Origin: Pedobacter steynii
GTDB taxonomy: Bacteria; Bacteroidota; Bacteroidia; Sphingobacteriales; Sphingobacteriaceae
Reading direction: 5' to 3'
DNA: 64,000 bases
NCBI RefSeq assembly: GCF_900103665.1
Contig: NZ_FNGY01000002.1
Span: 434,001-498,000, forward strand
Below are positions 17,258 through 25,043 of this stretch, piece by piece. The translations under genes and the position numbers were made by a program. Numbering within the stretch: the first letter of the stretch is position 1; each line of letters starts with the position of its first letter. The notes beneath the pieces were generated by a model that saw only the letters and a program-made list of their open reading frames with translations, ran no database searches and was not told the DNA's origin.

Positions 17258-18403
17258 ATGATGGAAAGGTATCATATAGTCAGTTATTCCGCAGATAGAA
17301 ATGTGCTCGCCATTAAATGGGGTGATGGGCACAAAAGTACCTATCATTATATATACTTAAGAGACAACTGCCCTTCCCCGAAGAGCATTCATGAAAATGG
17401 GCAAAAGATCACCGAAACTGCGCAGCTGAATCCGGAGATCAGGCCTGCACATATTGAACTTGTAAAAGAGGATACCATACAGATTACATGGGAACAGGAC
17501 GGGCATAGCAGCAGTTTTCCGGCAGCATGGCTACGGGATCATTGCCTTTCCACAGCTGAAATTGAAAAGCGGGGGCAGAAGGACCTGCTTTTTGAGCCTA
17601 TAGAATTATGGGACAGTACACTTGGAATTGGCGTTCCCCAGGGGGAATACCAGCAGGTTACTGAAGATCGTACCTCGCTTACGGTTTGGCTGGAGTATGT
17701 GCGCCGGTATGGGTTTGCCGTTTTAAATGATGTACCGCTCAGGAAAGCTGCGGTAGTGGAAGTTGCCCGTTTGTTCGGTTATGTACGCGAGACAAATTAT
17801 GGGCGTGTTTATCAGGAGAAAATCCTGCTCCATCCGAATAACCTGACCTTTACTTCACAGGCACTGAGCCCGCGGACAGATAATCCCTATCGTGACCCTG
17901 TACCTACCTTGCAATTGTTGCATTGTCTGCATAATGAAGTGACGGGGGGCGATACGATTGTCGTAGACGGTTTTAAAGTGGCCACTGCAATGAGAAAAAA
18001 ACACCCGGACCTTTTTGAACTTCTAAGCAGGGTTCCGGTCAGCTTTCGCTTCCGGGATAAGGACCATTGGATAGAACGAAAGACCACGATTATCGGTCTT
18101 GACCCTCAAAAAAAGCTGCACAGCATCAGGTTCAATAACAGGGCCATTCAACCTTTTGAGATGGACAATCAGCTCATTCCTGATTTTTACAGGGCTTATC
18201 AGACATTTGCGCGGATGCTCGATGATCCGGCCGCTCAGGTCAGGTTTAAGATGATGCCGGGACAACTTTTTATTGCAGATAATGAACGCGTGCTGCATGG
18301 ACGGACCGCGTTTGACCGTAAAGAAGGGAAGCGGCACCTTCAAGGCACTTATGCCGACCGGGACGGGCTGTTGAGTAAGCTCCGCATGCTAAAGAAAAAT
18401 TAA
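17258..18403 (+). CDS. Gamma-butyrobetaine-hydroxylase-like dioxygenase paralogue, iron His replaced
   Basis: 381 aa. Start ATG 17258 (a second ATG follows at once); the longer frame begins at a TTG with no coding character. It has a BBOX-like N-terminal domain (about 1-100, YLRDNCPSP) and then a TauD/TfdA double-stranded beta-helix. It is a clear paralogue of the next gene. The iron-binding H-x-D motif reads R-T-D: Arg206 (codon CGG at 17873-17875), Asp208, with the distal His347 kept (VLHGRTAFD). Arg for His would need two base changes, so a sequencing slip is unlikely. It may be an inactive or altered partner of the next protein. The gap to that gene is 3 bp. Family is firm; activity is doubtful. 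Confidence 0.8.
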   Translation: MMERYHIVSYSADRNVLAIKWGDGHKSTYHYIYLRDNCPSPKSIHENGQKITETAQLNPEIRPAHIELVKEDTIQITWEQDGHSSSFPAAWLRDHCLSTAEIEKRGQKDLLFEPIELWDSTLGIGVPQGEYQQVTEDRTSLTVWLEYVRRYGFAVLNDVPLRKAAVVEVARLFGYVRETNYGRVYQEKILLHPNNLTFTSQALSPRTDNPYRDPVPTLQLLHCLHNEVTGGDTIVVDGFKVATAMRKKHPDLFELLSRVPVSFRFRDKDHWIERKTTIIGLDPQKKLHSIRFNNRAIQPFEMDNQLIPDFYRAYQTFARMLDDPAAQVRFKMMPGQLFIADNERVLHGRTAFDRKEGKRHLQGTYADRDGLLSKLRMLKKN

Positions 18404-18406
18404 ACA

Positions 18407-19591
18407 ATGGAACAGAACGAGAATATCATGAACACACAAGTACTTATTGAAAAGGTAACGGAAGCTGAGTATGCACTTCTGGTGCATTGGGAAAACGGAG
18501 AAATATCTGCTTATCCTTTTCTGTACCTGAGGGACAATTGCCCATCACCATCAACCCTACACAGTAATGGACAGAAGCTGATAGAAACATCAGCTATAAA
18601 TCCGGCTATACGTCCTAAAAGCCTGCAATTGAATCCTCAGCAGGAAGTCCTGATCGAATGGGATACCGAAGTCCACGTTAGCGTGTTTTCTGCAGACTGG
18701 CTGTTTAACCACAGACTGTCAAAAACCGCAATTGCAGCGCGCCGTGAAGGAAAGAAAGCATCGGAGCCGGTTGTACTATGGGATGAAACGCTAAATGATC
18801 AATATCCGGTTGGAGACTATACTGAAATTGCGGTTCATGAGGAAGCTTTATGTGCCTGGCTGGAACAGGTAAGGAAATATGGTTTTGCCGTTTTGCGCAA
18901 TGTTCCTGCGGAACCTGGGATGGTGTGTAAAGTGGTTGAACTGTTTGGTTATATCCGTGAAACGAATTATGGGAAGCTGTTTGATGTTAGAACAACGCTT
19001 AATCCCAGTAATCTTGCCTTTACTTCGCTTGGTTTGAGTGCACATACAGATAATCCATACCGCAATCCTACACCAACGCTACAGCTGCTGCATTGTTTGC
19101 AATCGAGTGCAGTTGGGGGCAATTCTGTGCTTGTGGACGGCTTTAAGGTGATTGCCGACCTGAAATTGCAGCATCCGGAAATGTTCCGCCTATTGTCCAC
19201 TACTCCGGTAACCTTCCGGTTTGTAAACCAGGAGGAGGAGATAGAAAGAACAGAGACGATCATCGGACTGGATGTCTTTGATGAGGTAAATGCGATCCGG
19301 TTCAATAACCGTTCTATACAGGCTTTTGAACTGGAAGAAGATCAGATGTCTGCATTCTATGCGGCTTATCAGCAGCTGGCGAAAATGATCGACGATGAAC
19401 ATTATTTTGTTCAGTTCAAAATGGAAGCTTCCGACCTTTTTATCGTAGATAACGAAAGGGTGATGCATGGACGGTCTGCGTATGACGGTGCTGCAGGTGA
19501 ACGGTTTTTACAAGGTGCTTACGCGGATAGAGACGGACTTTTAAGTAAGCTTCGGGTATTGAAACGTAAAGAGGTAACACAGCAGGCTTAA
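18407..19591 (+). CDS. TmpA/PhnY-type Fe(II)/2-oxoglutarate phosphonate hydroxylase (predicted)
   Basis: 394 aa. It has a BBOX-like N-terminal domain (YLRDNCPSPSTLH) and a TauD/TfdA domain with an intact facial triad: His213, Asp215 (SAHTDNPYR) and His354 (MHGRSAYD), with arginines after it (ERFLQGAYADRD) for 2-oxoglutarate. TmpA, described with TmpB as a once-misannotated gamma-butyrobetaine hydroxylase, and PhnY place a hydroxyl on the carbon next to phosphorus of aminoethylphosphonates. The HD oxygenase gene 20 bp downstream matches the second enzyme of that route, so this assignment rests mainly on pairing. In human BBOX the N-terminal domain binds zinc through several Cys; here only one Cys of that cluster remains. 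A true carnitine-pathway role is the alternative. Confidence 0.75.
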   Translation: MEQNENIMNTQVLIEKVTEAEYALLVHWENGEISAYPFLYLRDNCPSPSTLHSNGQKLIETSAINPAIRPKSLQLNPQQEVLIEWDTEVHVSVFSADWLFNHRLSKTAIAARREGKKASEPVVLWDETLNDQYPVGDYTEIAVHEEALCAWLEQVRKYGFAVLRNVPAEPGMVCKVVELFGYIRETNYGKLFDVRTTLNPSNLAFTSLGLSAHTDNPYRNPTPTLQLLHCLQSSAVGGNSVLVDGFKVIADLKLQHPEMFRLLSTTPVTFRFVNQEEEIERTETIIGLDVFDEVNAIRFNNRSIQAFELEEDQMSAFYAAYQQLAKMIDDEHYFVQFKMEASDLFIVDNERVMHGRSAYDGAAGERFLQGAYADRDGLLSKLRVLKRKEVTQQA

Positions 19592-19611
19592 TTCAGATCA
19601 ACAAATTCAGA

Positions 19612-20202
19612 ATGGAACAACAACAGATAAACGATACTATTGCCCGGATATTTGGCTTGTACGAAGCTCATGGCGCAGAAGAATATGGAGAACGGGTAAG
19701 TATGCTGATGCACATGATGCAATGCGCTCAATTGGCACAGGCAGCTGGTGAGGAAGACGAAATCATACTGGCGGCATTCTTTCACGATATCGGTCATTTC
19801 TTCGAAAATGAAGAAAAGATGCACATCTATGGAACGCAGAAACATGATGATTTAGGTGGTAAATGTTTGATCGATATGGGATTCCCACAAAAGATGGCGA
19901 GTTTGGTTGCCAGTCATGTCGCTGCTAAAAGATACCTCGTTTATGCGGAGCCCGCCTATTACGATGAATTGTCTGAAGCGAGTAAGATTACCCTTGAATT
20001 TCAAGGAGGGAAGATGAGTGCAGAAGAGGCAGCAGCATTTGAAAAAGATCCTTTAGTGCCCTTATATGTTAAATTACGCAAATGGGATGATCTGGGAAAA
20101 GATGCGGAGAAACCTGTGCTCAGTACTGACATCCAGCAAATGAAAGACATGACCTATAATTATTTGCTGCAGCTAAAGAATGGAAAAGATCAGCCTGATT
20201 AA
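19612..20202 (+). CDS. PhnZ/TmpB-type HD-domain diiron oxygenase (C-P bond cleaving)
   Basis: 196 aa. The motif order matches the phosphonate HD-oxygenase family: EEYGERVS (Tyr25/Glu27, the substrate-lid region), His34, FFHDIGH (His58, Asp59), then His78 or nearby, SHVAAKRYL with His102, LSEASKITLEFQGGKM and Asp159/Asp160. Spacing agrees within about two residues with the PhnZ ligand set (34, 58, 59, 80, 104, 161). PhnZ turns 1-hydroxy-2-aminoethylphosphonate into glycine and phosphate; TmpB does the same on the trimethylated substrate, giving glycine betaine. Which amine is used here cannot be told. Its end overlaps the transporter start by 23 bp, so the two are probably translationally coupled. 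Confidence 0.85.
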   Translation: MEQQQINDTIARIFGLYEAHGAEEYGERVSMLMHMMQCAQLAQAAGEEDEIILAAFFHDIGHFFENEEKMHIYGTQKHDDLGGKCLIDMGFPQKMASLVASHVAAKRYLVYAEPAYYDELSEASKITLEFQGGKMSAEEAAAFEKDPLVPLYVKLRKWDDLGKDAEKPVLSTDIQQMKDMTYNYLLQLKNGKDQPD

Positions 20203-21508
20203 AGGAAAGCTTGGGCAAATGCCTCCGGCCTATACTGCGCTATTGTGTGCGATGGCTACATTTTGTATTTACGTTTGCACTTATGCATTTCGTAAAGGAT
20301 TTACCGCCGGCACTTATCTGGAGCATCAGCTGCTGGGCATTGATTTCAAGGTATGGCTGGTCATTGCACAGGTTGGCGGTTATGCATTGAGTAAATTTAT
20401 TGGCATTCGGTTTATCGCAGAAATACAACCACATGGAAGGGCCAGAGCGATTCTCATTTTACTGTTGATCGCCTGGTTGTCGCTCTTTGGCTTTGCCGTC
20501 ATTCCTGCGCCATATAGCATCGCTTGTTTGTTTCTCAATGGAATCCCACTGGGTTTGATCTGGGGTTTGATTTTTACCTATATTGAAGGCCGGAAAAGCG
20601 CGGAGTTTATTGGAGCTGTGCTCTGTACGAGTTTCATCTTTTCCTCAGGAATCATTAAGACTATAGGCAGGTTTATGATAATACATTGGTCTGTATCTGA
20701 AAAATGGATGCCCTTTATGGTCGGGCTTTTATTTGTGTTGCCGCTTTTCTTTTTTGTGTACTTACTGGAACAGGTGCCTCCGCCAAGCGCAGAAGACATC
20801 AGGCTAAGAACCCAACGCCTGCCCATGACAGCCAAAGAACGGAAAGCATTTGTGAAGTATTTTCTGCCGGGACTGGTCTTTAACATTACCATTTATGTTT
20901 TGCTCACTGTGATGCGCGACTTCAGGGATAATTTTGAAGTCGAGATCTGGTCGGACTTTGGTTATAAAGATAATCTGGGGATTTACAGTCAGATCGACAT
21001 TCCGATTGCTATTGTGGTATTGATCCTGATGTCGCTGATCATGTTGGTTAAACAGAATTTTAAGGCATTTCAGCTGGCTCATTTTAGTATCGGTCTGGGC
21101 TTTCTGCTCATCGGAATCCCAACCCTGATGTTTACCGGTGGAAAGATACCAGCCATGACTTATATGTACATGGTGACCCTGGGCCTCTATCTGGCTTATG
21201 TCCCGTATTCAATTATTTTCTTTGAGCGCCTGATTGCGACTTTCAGGTACAAAAGTAATGTGGGTTTTATGATTTATCTGGCCGACTCGATAGGTTATCT
21301 GGGGAGTGTTTTTATTCTGCTGTTCAAGCAGTTTGGACATACTCAATTGTCCTGGGGAAGTTTCTTTGTCTACGGGGCGGGAGTAGTGGCCATCATCGGC
21401 ATTATCGGAACGGGCCTGTCCTACGTTTATTTCTACAGGAAAAAGAGGAGGATTGTAATGGTCTCGGAAGAAACGAAGCCGTTGCGGGTTGATCCTATAG
21501 TTTCTTAA
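20180..21508 (+). CDS. MFS-like transporter (DUF5690 type) of phosphonate operon
   Basis: 442 aa polytopic membrane protein with about 12 predicted helices and a charged central loop (RLRTQRLPMTAKERKAF, about 210-227), the layout of a major-facilitator transporter. Motifs such as TYAFRKGFTAG near residue 35 and the TYIEGRKSAEF segment resemble the Bacteroidota DUF5690 group. Being last in the operon and overlapping the HD oxygenase gene suggests it imports the phosphonate or exports a product; direction cannot be read. No ABC-type PhnCDE importer is present, so this is the best local candidate for substrate entry across the inner membrane. Confidence 0.75.
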   Translation: MEKISLIKGKLGQMPPAYTALLCAMATFCIYVCTYAFRKGFTAGTYLEHQLLGIDFKVWLVIAQVGGYALSKFIGIRFIAEIQPHGRARAILILLLIAWLSLFGFAVIPAPYSIACLFLNGIPLGLIWGLIFTYIEGRKSAEFIGAVLCTSFIFSSGIIKTIGRFMIIHWSVSEKWMPFMVGLLFVLPLFFFVYLLEQVPPPSAEDIRLRTQRLPMTAKERKAFVKYFLPGLVFNITIYVLLTVMRDFRDNFEVEIWSDFGYKDNLGIYSQIDIPIAIVVLILMSLIMLVKQNFKAFQLAHFSIGLGFLLIGIPTLMFTGGKIPAMTYMYMVTLGLYLAYVPYSIIFFERLIATFRYKSNVGFMIYLADSIGYLGSVFILLFKQFGHTQLSWGSFFVYGAGVVAIIGIIGTGLSYVYFYRKKRRIVMVSEETKPLRVDPIVS

Positions 21509-21628
21509 CCTCCGGTTCTCTGTTTTTTTACTAAAGGTATTTCTGAGTTTCAAAATTGTTTATTTTTCGGGGGAGACCGAAGTTCGGAAATCTTACGCTT
21601 TATAAAGGGATAAACAGTTTCATGATGT

Positions 21629-21862
21629 TTAAGTTTTCTTTGGCCTCCTTAAAAATTGAGCGAGCAATGTTAGGAAGGATAGTAAAGAAAGAAAAATGGA
21701 ACCGTATATGACCACATAGCATATCGAATAGAGGAGCGTTCCTGTCTGATTACTAAAATAATCCCTTAACAGCAATTCAATGATCAGGTGGGATATGATG
21801 ATCAATACAAGGGATGCGACAAAAATAGCAATGGCAATTTTGTTTATTCTGCTTTTGTTCAT
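21629..21862 (-). CDS. Small two-helix membrane protein
   Basis: 77 aa with two hydrophobic segments (about 8-32 and 44-68) and basic ends (MNKSRINK..., RRPKKT). No family recognised. It diverges from the lipoprotein gene at 21896 across a 33-bp gap. The composition supports a genuine small inner-membrane protein, but there is no motif for function. Confidence 0.55.
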   Translation of the reverse strand: MNKSRINKIAIAIFVASLVLIIISHLIIELLLRDYFSNQTGTLLYSICYVVIYGSIFLSLLSFLTLLAQFLRRPKKT

Positions 21863-21895
21863 TCAATAAATTTTTCTTTAAATTACATTTAAACG

Positions 21896-22423
21896 ATGAA
21901 AATACAATTAACTGCAATGCTCATTTCTTTGCTTCTTTTGAGTTGCAATAACCGAAGGAAAACCAATCAGGTGCAAACTGGAAATGCCAGTCCCGATACT
22001 GGAGTCGCCAGGAAAGCGGAAGCAAATAATAGTACTGTAGAAAATACAATGGTTCCGGCCGATACTGCGGCTGTCGGATCGCCGGAAGCCATCAGCGAAG
22101 ATCAGCTGAACAAAGCTGAGGTTTCTATGAAAGATAGCCTGATTTGGTTGGCTGCAAATATGAGGCTTGACCATAGAATCTTTGGCTACGAAAAGCCTGA
22201 TACCAATTCAAAGAAAATGATTTTATTGTCGATCTTCACTAGCGATGTAAAGGGAAACCCATACCACTGCCCATATGGTTCATTTTATGAAACCAATGAA
22301 ATGGATGGTCTTCAGCTAAAGTTTGTTTCAGATGGGGATAAGTTTATAGAAGTGAAGGTGAAGAAGGAAGAAGCGGTGTTGGGTAGGGTATTTATAGATA
22401 AAAAATGGATTGACTTTGAATAG
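21896..22423 (+). CDS. Hypothetical lipoprotein
   Basis: 175 aa. Lipobox LLLLSC (Cys17) after a short leader, then a Thr/Asn/Ala-rich linker (about 20-75) and a compact C-terminal domain (MRLDHRIFGYEKPDTNSKK...FTSDVKGNPYHCPYGSFYE). No family recognised. It ends 2 bp from the convergent gene at 22426. A TACATTTA box ahead of the ATG fits a Bacteroidota -7 element with one mismatch. Confidence 0.65.
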   Translation: MKIQLTAMLISLLLLSCNNRRKTNQVQTGNASPDTGVARKAEANNSTVENTMVPADTAAVGSPEAISEDQLNKAEVSMKDSLIWLAANMRLDHRIFGYEKPDTNSKKMILLSIFTSDVKGNPYHCPYGSFYETNEMDGLQLKFVSDGDKFIEVKVKKEEAVLGRVFIDKKWIDFE

Positions 22424-22425
22424 TT

Positions 22426-22707
22426 TTAAAGATTCTTCGCTGCAACCATAACATTATACGGGCCTAAGGAGTTGCCATTCCCATCAAAAACTTCTAGTAT
22501 TTCTGTATACATCCCCAGTATACTAAGCTGCTTTACCAGCTGATCTCCGATATTATTTTCGCAAACTATCCGTAATATTTTATCACAATCTTCAAGATCA
22601 ACTGACCATTCAACGATCTCAGGAAAAGTGGACATTGCCTGAGAAACGTATTGTAAATCAGTAGGGTTGTTAACCGTTGTTGATAGGATAATGATGTGAT
22701 TGGACAT
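22426..22707 (-). CDS. Small ferredoxin-fold-like protein
   Basis: 93 aa from ATG 22707 (MSNHIIILSTTV); the frame is open further up, but that part crosses the promoter at 22743-22773. Predicted beta-alpha-beta-beta-alpha-beta order (HIIILSTTV / LQYVSQAMSTF / VEWSVDL / KILRIVC / IGDQLVKQLSIL / TEILEVFD) resembles a heavy-metal-associated domain without its Cys pair. It diverges from a TetR gene, whose product may control it. Function unknown. Confidence 0.6.
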   Translation of the reverse strand: MSNHIIILSTTVNNPTDLQYVSQAMSTFPEIVEWSVDLEDCDKILRIVCENNIGDQLVKQLSILGMYTEILEVFDGNGNSLGPYNVMVAAKNL

Positions 22708-22742
22708 AACTGAAGCTAAATGAATATGCAGAACTGAGGTAG

Positions 22743-22773
22743 CAAATGTATTATATTTTTGTAAACAAACAAA
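22743..22773 (-). promoter_or_regulatory. Promoter of 93-aa protein gene
   Basis: On the minus strand TTTG (22770-22773) and TACATTTG (22743-22750) are 19 bp apart, a perfect match to the Bacteroidota -33/-7 consensus. It would leave a 5' leader of about 30 nt. It overlaps the oppositely directed TetR promoter. Confidence 0.6.
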
Positions 22774-22789
22774 CCATACGGTATCTTTG
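22758..22789 (+). promoter_or_regulatory. Promoter of TetR gene, almost leaderless
   Basis: TTTG (22758-22761) and TATCTTTG (22782-22789) are exactly 20 bp apart, a perfect Bacteroidota promoter. The ATG is only 4 nt past the -7 box, so the transcript should begin at or next to the start codon. Confidence 0.6.
22776..22784. promoter_or_regulatory. Candidate TetR operator
   Basis: ATAC-G-GTAT is a short palindrome that overlaps the -7 box of the TetR promoter and abuts the -33 box of the divergent promoter. A protein bound here could shut both genes. Its short arms make it tentative. Confidence 0.3.
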
Positions 22790-22793
22790 AGAG

Positions 22794-23342
22794 ATGGAAA
22801 ATCCATATAAAAGAAAGAAAGAACCAGAGGTTAACAAACAACTGATCCTTGAAGCTGCTGCCGAGATCGGGGCAACGGCCGGTTGGAATCAGGTGACTTT
22901 CCAGGCTATAGTAGATAAAATCGGATTGAGCAAAGGCGGCATTATGCATCATTTCCGCAATAAGGAAGAACTGCTGGCAGAGTTGGTACGTCAAAGCCTG
23001 ATTGAATTGACGGAATGGATTACAGAAGAAAAGAAGTCTGCTGGTATTGAGGCTGCTCCGATGGCATTTCTCCGCTTTGTGGTCAAAAAGAGCGGCGACC
23101 TTCATTACCGAAGAACGATGAAAGTGATTTTACAGGCAGCACTGGTCAATGAAGAATACAGGACGATGTGGGACAATTGGTTTACGGAGCACATCACAGG
23201 CGGTGCTGTTGAGGATCAGACAGTCAACAGTTTAATCATTATGCTGGTGGCTGATGGCCTTTGGTTTGCAGACAACCTTGGCGTGTATCACATCAGCGGG
23301 CAAAAGAAAGCGCAGATCATCGACAAACTATTGACATTGTAA
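22794..23342 (+). CDS. TetR-family transcriptional regulator
   Basis: 182 aa. The N-terminal DNA-binding domain is clear (LILEAAAEIGATAGWNQVTF, IVDKIGLSKGGIMHHFRNKEELL, about 17-62). The rest is the helical ligand-binding and dimer domain, of normal length. It likely represses itself and the divergent 93-aa gene through the shared promoter region. No efflux pump or obvious metabolic target lies nearby, so the ligand is unknown. Confidence 0.9.
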   Translation: MENPYKRKKEPEVNKQLILEAAAEIGATAGWNQVTFQAIVDKIGLSKGGIMHHFRNKEELLAELVRQSLIELTEWITEEKKSAGIEAAPMAFLRFVVKKSGDLHYRRTMKVILQAALVNEEYRTMWDNWFTEHITGGAVEDQTVNSLIIMLVADGLWFADNLGVYHISGQKKAQIIDKLLTL

Positions 23343-23384
23343 AACCTGAAAACCTTTTAAATAAAATTACCTTAGCAATCAACA

Positions 23385-23978
23385 ATGAACGGATTTGACG
23401 AAACTATAGTCCATGAGGGCAAAACATTTACCGGGATCAATTATGCGGAAAAGCGATTGGAAAACCGGGAATTTATAAGATGTGAATTTATAAACTGCGA
23501 CTTCTCGAAGAGTGATTTAAGTCATAATGATTTCATGGAATGCGATTTTAAACAGTGCAATTTCTCCATGACCATCGTTAAAGGGACTGGGTTTAAAGAT
23601 GCGAGGTTTACAGGATGTAAGATTCTGGGCATTAATTTTTCTACCTGCAACAAGTTCTTATTTTCTTTTCATTTTGAACAGTGTCACCTGGATTATTCGA
23701 TCTTTTATGGTGCTAAACTCAGGAAAACAAAGTTTACAGACTGCTCACTTAAAGAAACAGATTTTGAAGAGGCCGATTTGACCTCCGCAGTATTTCATAA
23801 CTGTGACCTTTCAGGGGCAACCTTTGTGAGGTGTGTTTTAGAGAAAACAGATTTCCGGACCGCAAGGAATTTTAGCCTGGACCCGGCAGTGAATAAAGTA
23901 AAACAGGCGAAATTTTCGGCCTTAAACCTGGTTGGATTGCTTTACCAATATAACCTGGATATTGATTATGATAATTAA
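23385..23978 (+). CDS. Pentapeptide-repeat protein
   Basis: 197 aa made largely of A(D/N)LXX-like five-residue repeats: FIRCEFINCDFSKSDLSHND, CDFKQCNF, CHLDYSIFYGAKLRKTKF, ADLTSAVFHNCDLSGATF. These fold into a right-handed quadrilateral beta-helix, as in the McbG/Qnr group. The pattern resembles bacterial Qnr-like proteins, but no resistance role can be claimed. It lies 12 bp before mnmH and may be cotranscribed. Confidence 0.85.
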   Translation: MNGFDETIVHEGKTFTGINYAEKRLENREFIRCEFINCDFSKSDLSHNDFMECDFKQCNFSMTIVKGTGFKDARFTGCKILGINFSTCNKFLFSFHFEQCHLDYSIFYGAKLRKTKFTDCSLKETDFEEADLTSAVFHNCDLSGATFVRCVLEKTDFRTARNFSLDPAVNKVKQAKFSALNLVGLLYQYNLDIDYDN

Positions 23979-23990
23979 GCTGGTTTTAAA

Positions 23991-25034
23991 ATGATTAGGC
24001 CTATTTCTATAGATGACTTTCTTGGCCGCGCTGAACCCATCCCTCTGGTGGATGTCAGAACTCCGGCAGAGTTTAAACAAGGTCAGATTCCAGGTGCTTT
24101 TAACATCCCGATTTTTACAAATGAAGAGCGTGTTAGCGTTGGTACCACTTATAAACAGGTGGGAAGGGAGCAAGCCATTCTACTCGGCTTTGACCTGACA
24201 GGTAACAAATGGTCGGGGTTTATTAAACAGGCTTTGGAAATCGCACCTGCAAAGAAGATTGCAGTACATTGCTGGCGTGGAGGAATGAGAAGTGGCGCAA
24301 TGGCCTGGGCATTCGACTTGTATGGTTTCGAAGTTTATCTGATTGAGGGGGGCTATAAGAATTATCGCCGCTGGTCTGCAAGTCAATTTGAAAAACCTTA
24401 TCCTTTAACGGTTTTGGGTGGGATGACGGGCTCAGGAAAAACAAAATTACTCCATCAGCTTGGTGCTATGGACGAGCAGGTGCTGGACCTGGAAGATTTA
24501 GCACAGCATCAGGGATCATCTTATGGTACGATGAACAGCCGGGTACAACCTACTCAGGAACAGTTTGAAAATAACCTTGCCTTTGAGCTGAATAAACTGG
24601 ATCAAAGCAGACGGATCTGGGTAGAAGATGAAAGCCTGACGATTGGTAGAAGATGTATTCCGAAACCTTTTTGGCTTCAGATGAGAACGGCACAACTGCT
24701 AAATCTCAATGTTCCAAGGGAGCAGAGGGTGGCATTGCTTGCGGCAGAATACGGTGTTTTAGATAAAGACTTTCTGATAGAATGTACGGAACGGATCTGG
24801 AAGCGCTTAGGTCCTGAGCAGACAAAAAATGCCATACTGGCGATAGCCGAAAACAGGATGGCCGACTTTGTCAGCATTGTTTTGGTCTATTATGATAAAA
24901 CTTACCTTACCGGACTAAATAAGCGGAATCAGGAGCACATCGTCTTTCTAAATATAGACGGCAATGAGGTACTGAAAAACGCAACACAAATTCTGGACTC
25001 CATACCGGAGCTGGATTCCACACAAATACGATAA
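23991..25034 (+). CDS. mnmH: tRNA 2-selenouridine synthase
   Basis: 347 aa. It replaces sulfur by selenium in 2-thiouridine at the wobble position of Lys, Glu and Gln tRNAs, using selenophosphate. An N-terminal rhodanese domain carries the catalytic Cys94 (AVHCWRGGMRS), close to Cys97 of the E. coli enzyme. A P-loop (GGMTGSGKT, 143-151) begins the C-terminal part. Length and order match the family (also called SelU/YbbB). selD, which makes its selenium donor, follows by 9 bp, so the pair is a self-contained tRNA selenation unit. Confidence 0.95.
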   Translation: MIRPISIDDFLGRAEPIPLVDVRTPAEFKQGQIPGAFNIPIFTNEERVSVGTTYKQVGREQAILLGFDLTGNKWSGFIKQALEIAPAKKIAVHCWRGGMRSGAMAWAFDLYGFEVYLIEGGYKNYRRWSASQFEKPYPLTVLGGMTGSGKTKLLHQLGAMDEQVLDLEDLAQHQGSSYGTMNSRVQPTQEQFENNLAFELNKLDQSRRIWVEDESLTIGRRCIPKPFWLQMRTAQLLNLNVPREQRVALLAAEYGVLDKDFLIECTERIWKRLGPEQTKNAILAIAENRMADFVSIVLVYYDKTYLTGLNKRNQEHIVFLNIDGNEVLKNATQILDSIPELDSTQIR

Positions 25035-25043
25035 TCAATTACG

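Noticed and set aside
23385..23978. Pentapeptide-repeat protein as a quinolone-resistance determinant
   Set aside because: The repeat fold is shared by many proteins of unrelated role; no further Qnr-specific evidence is present.
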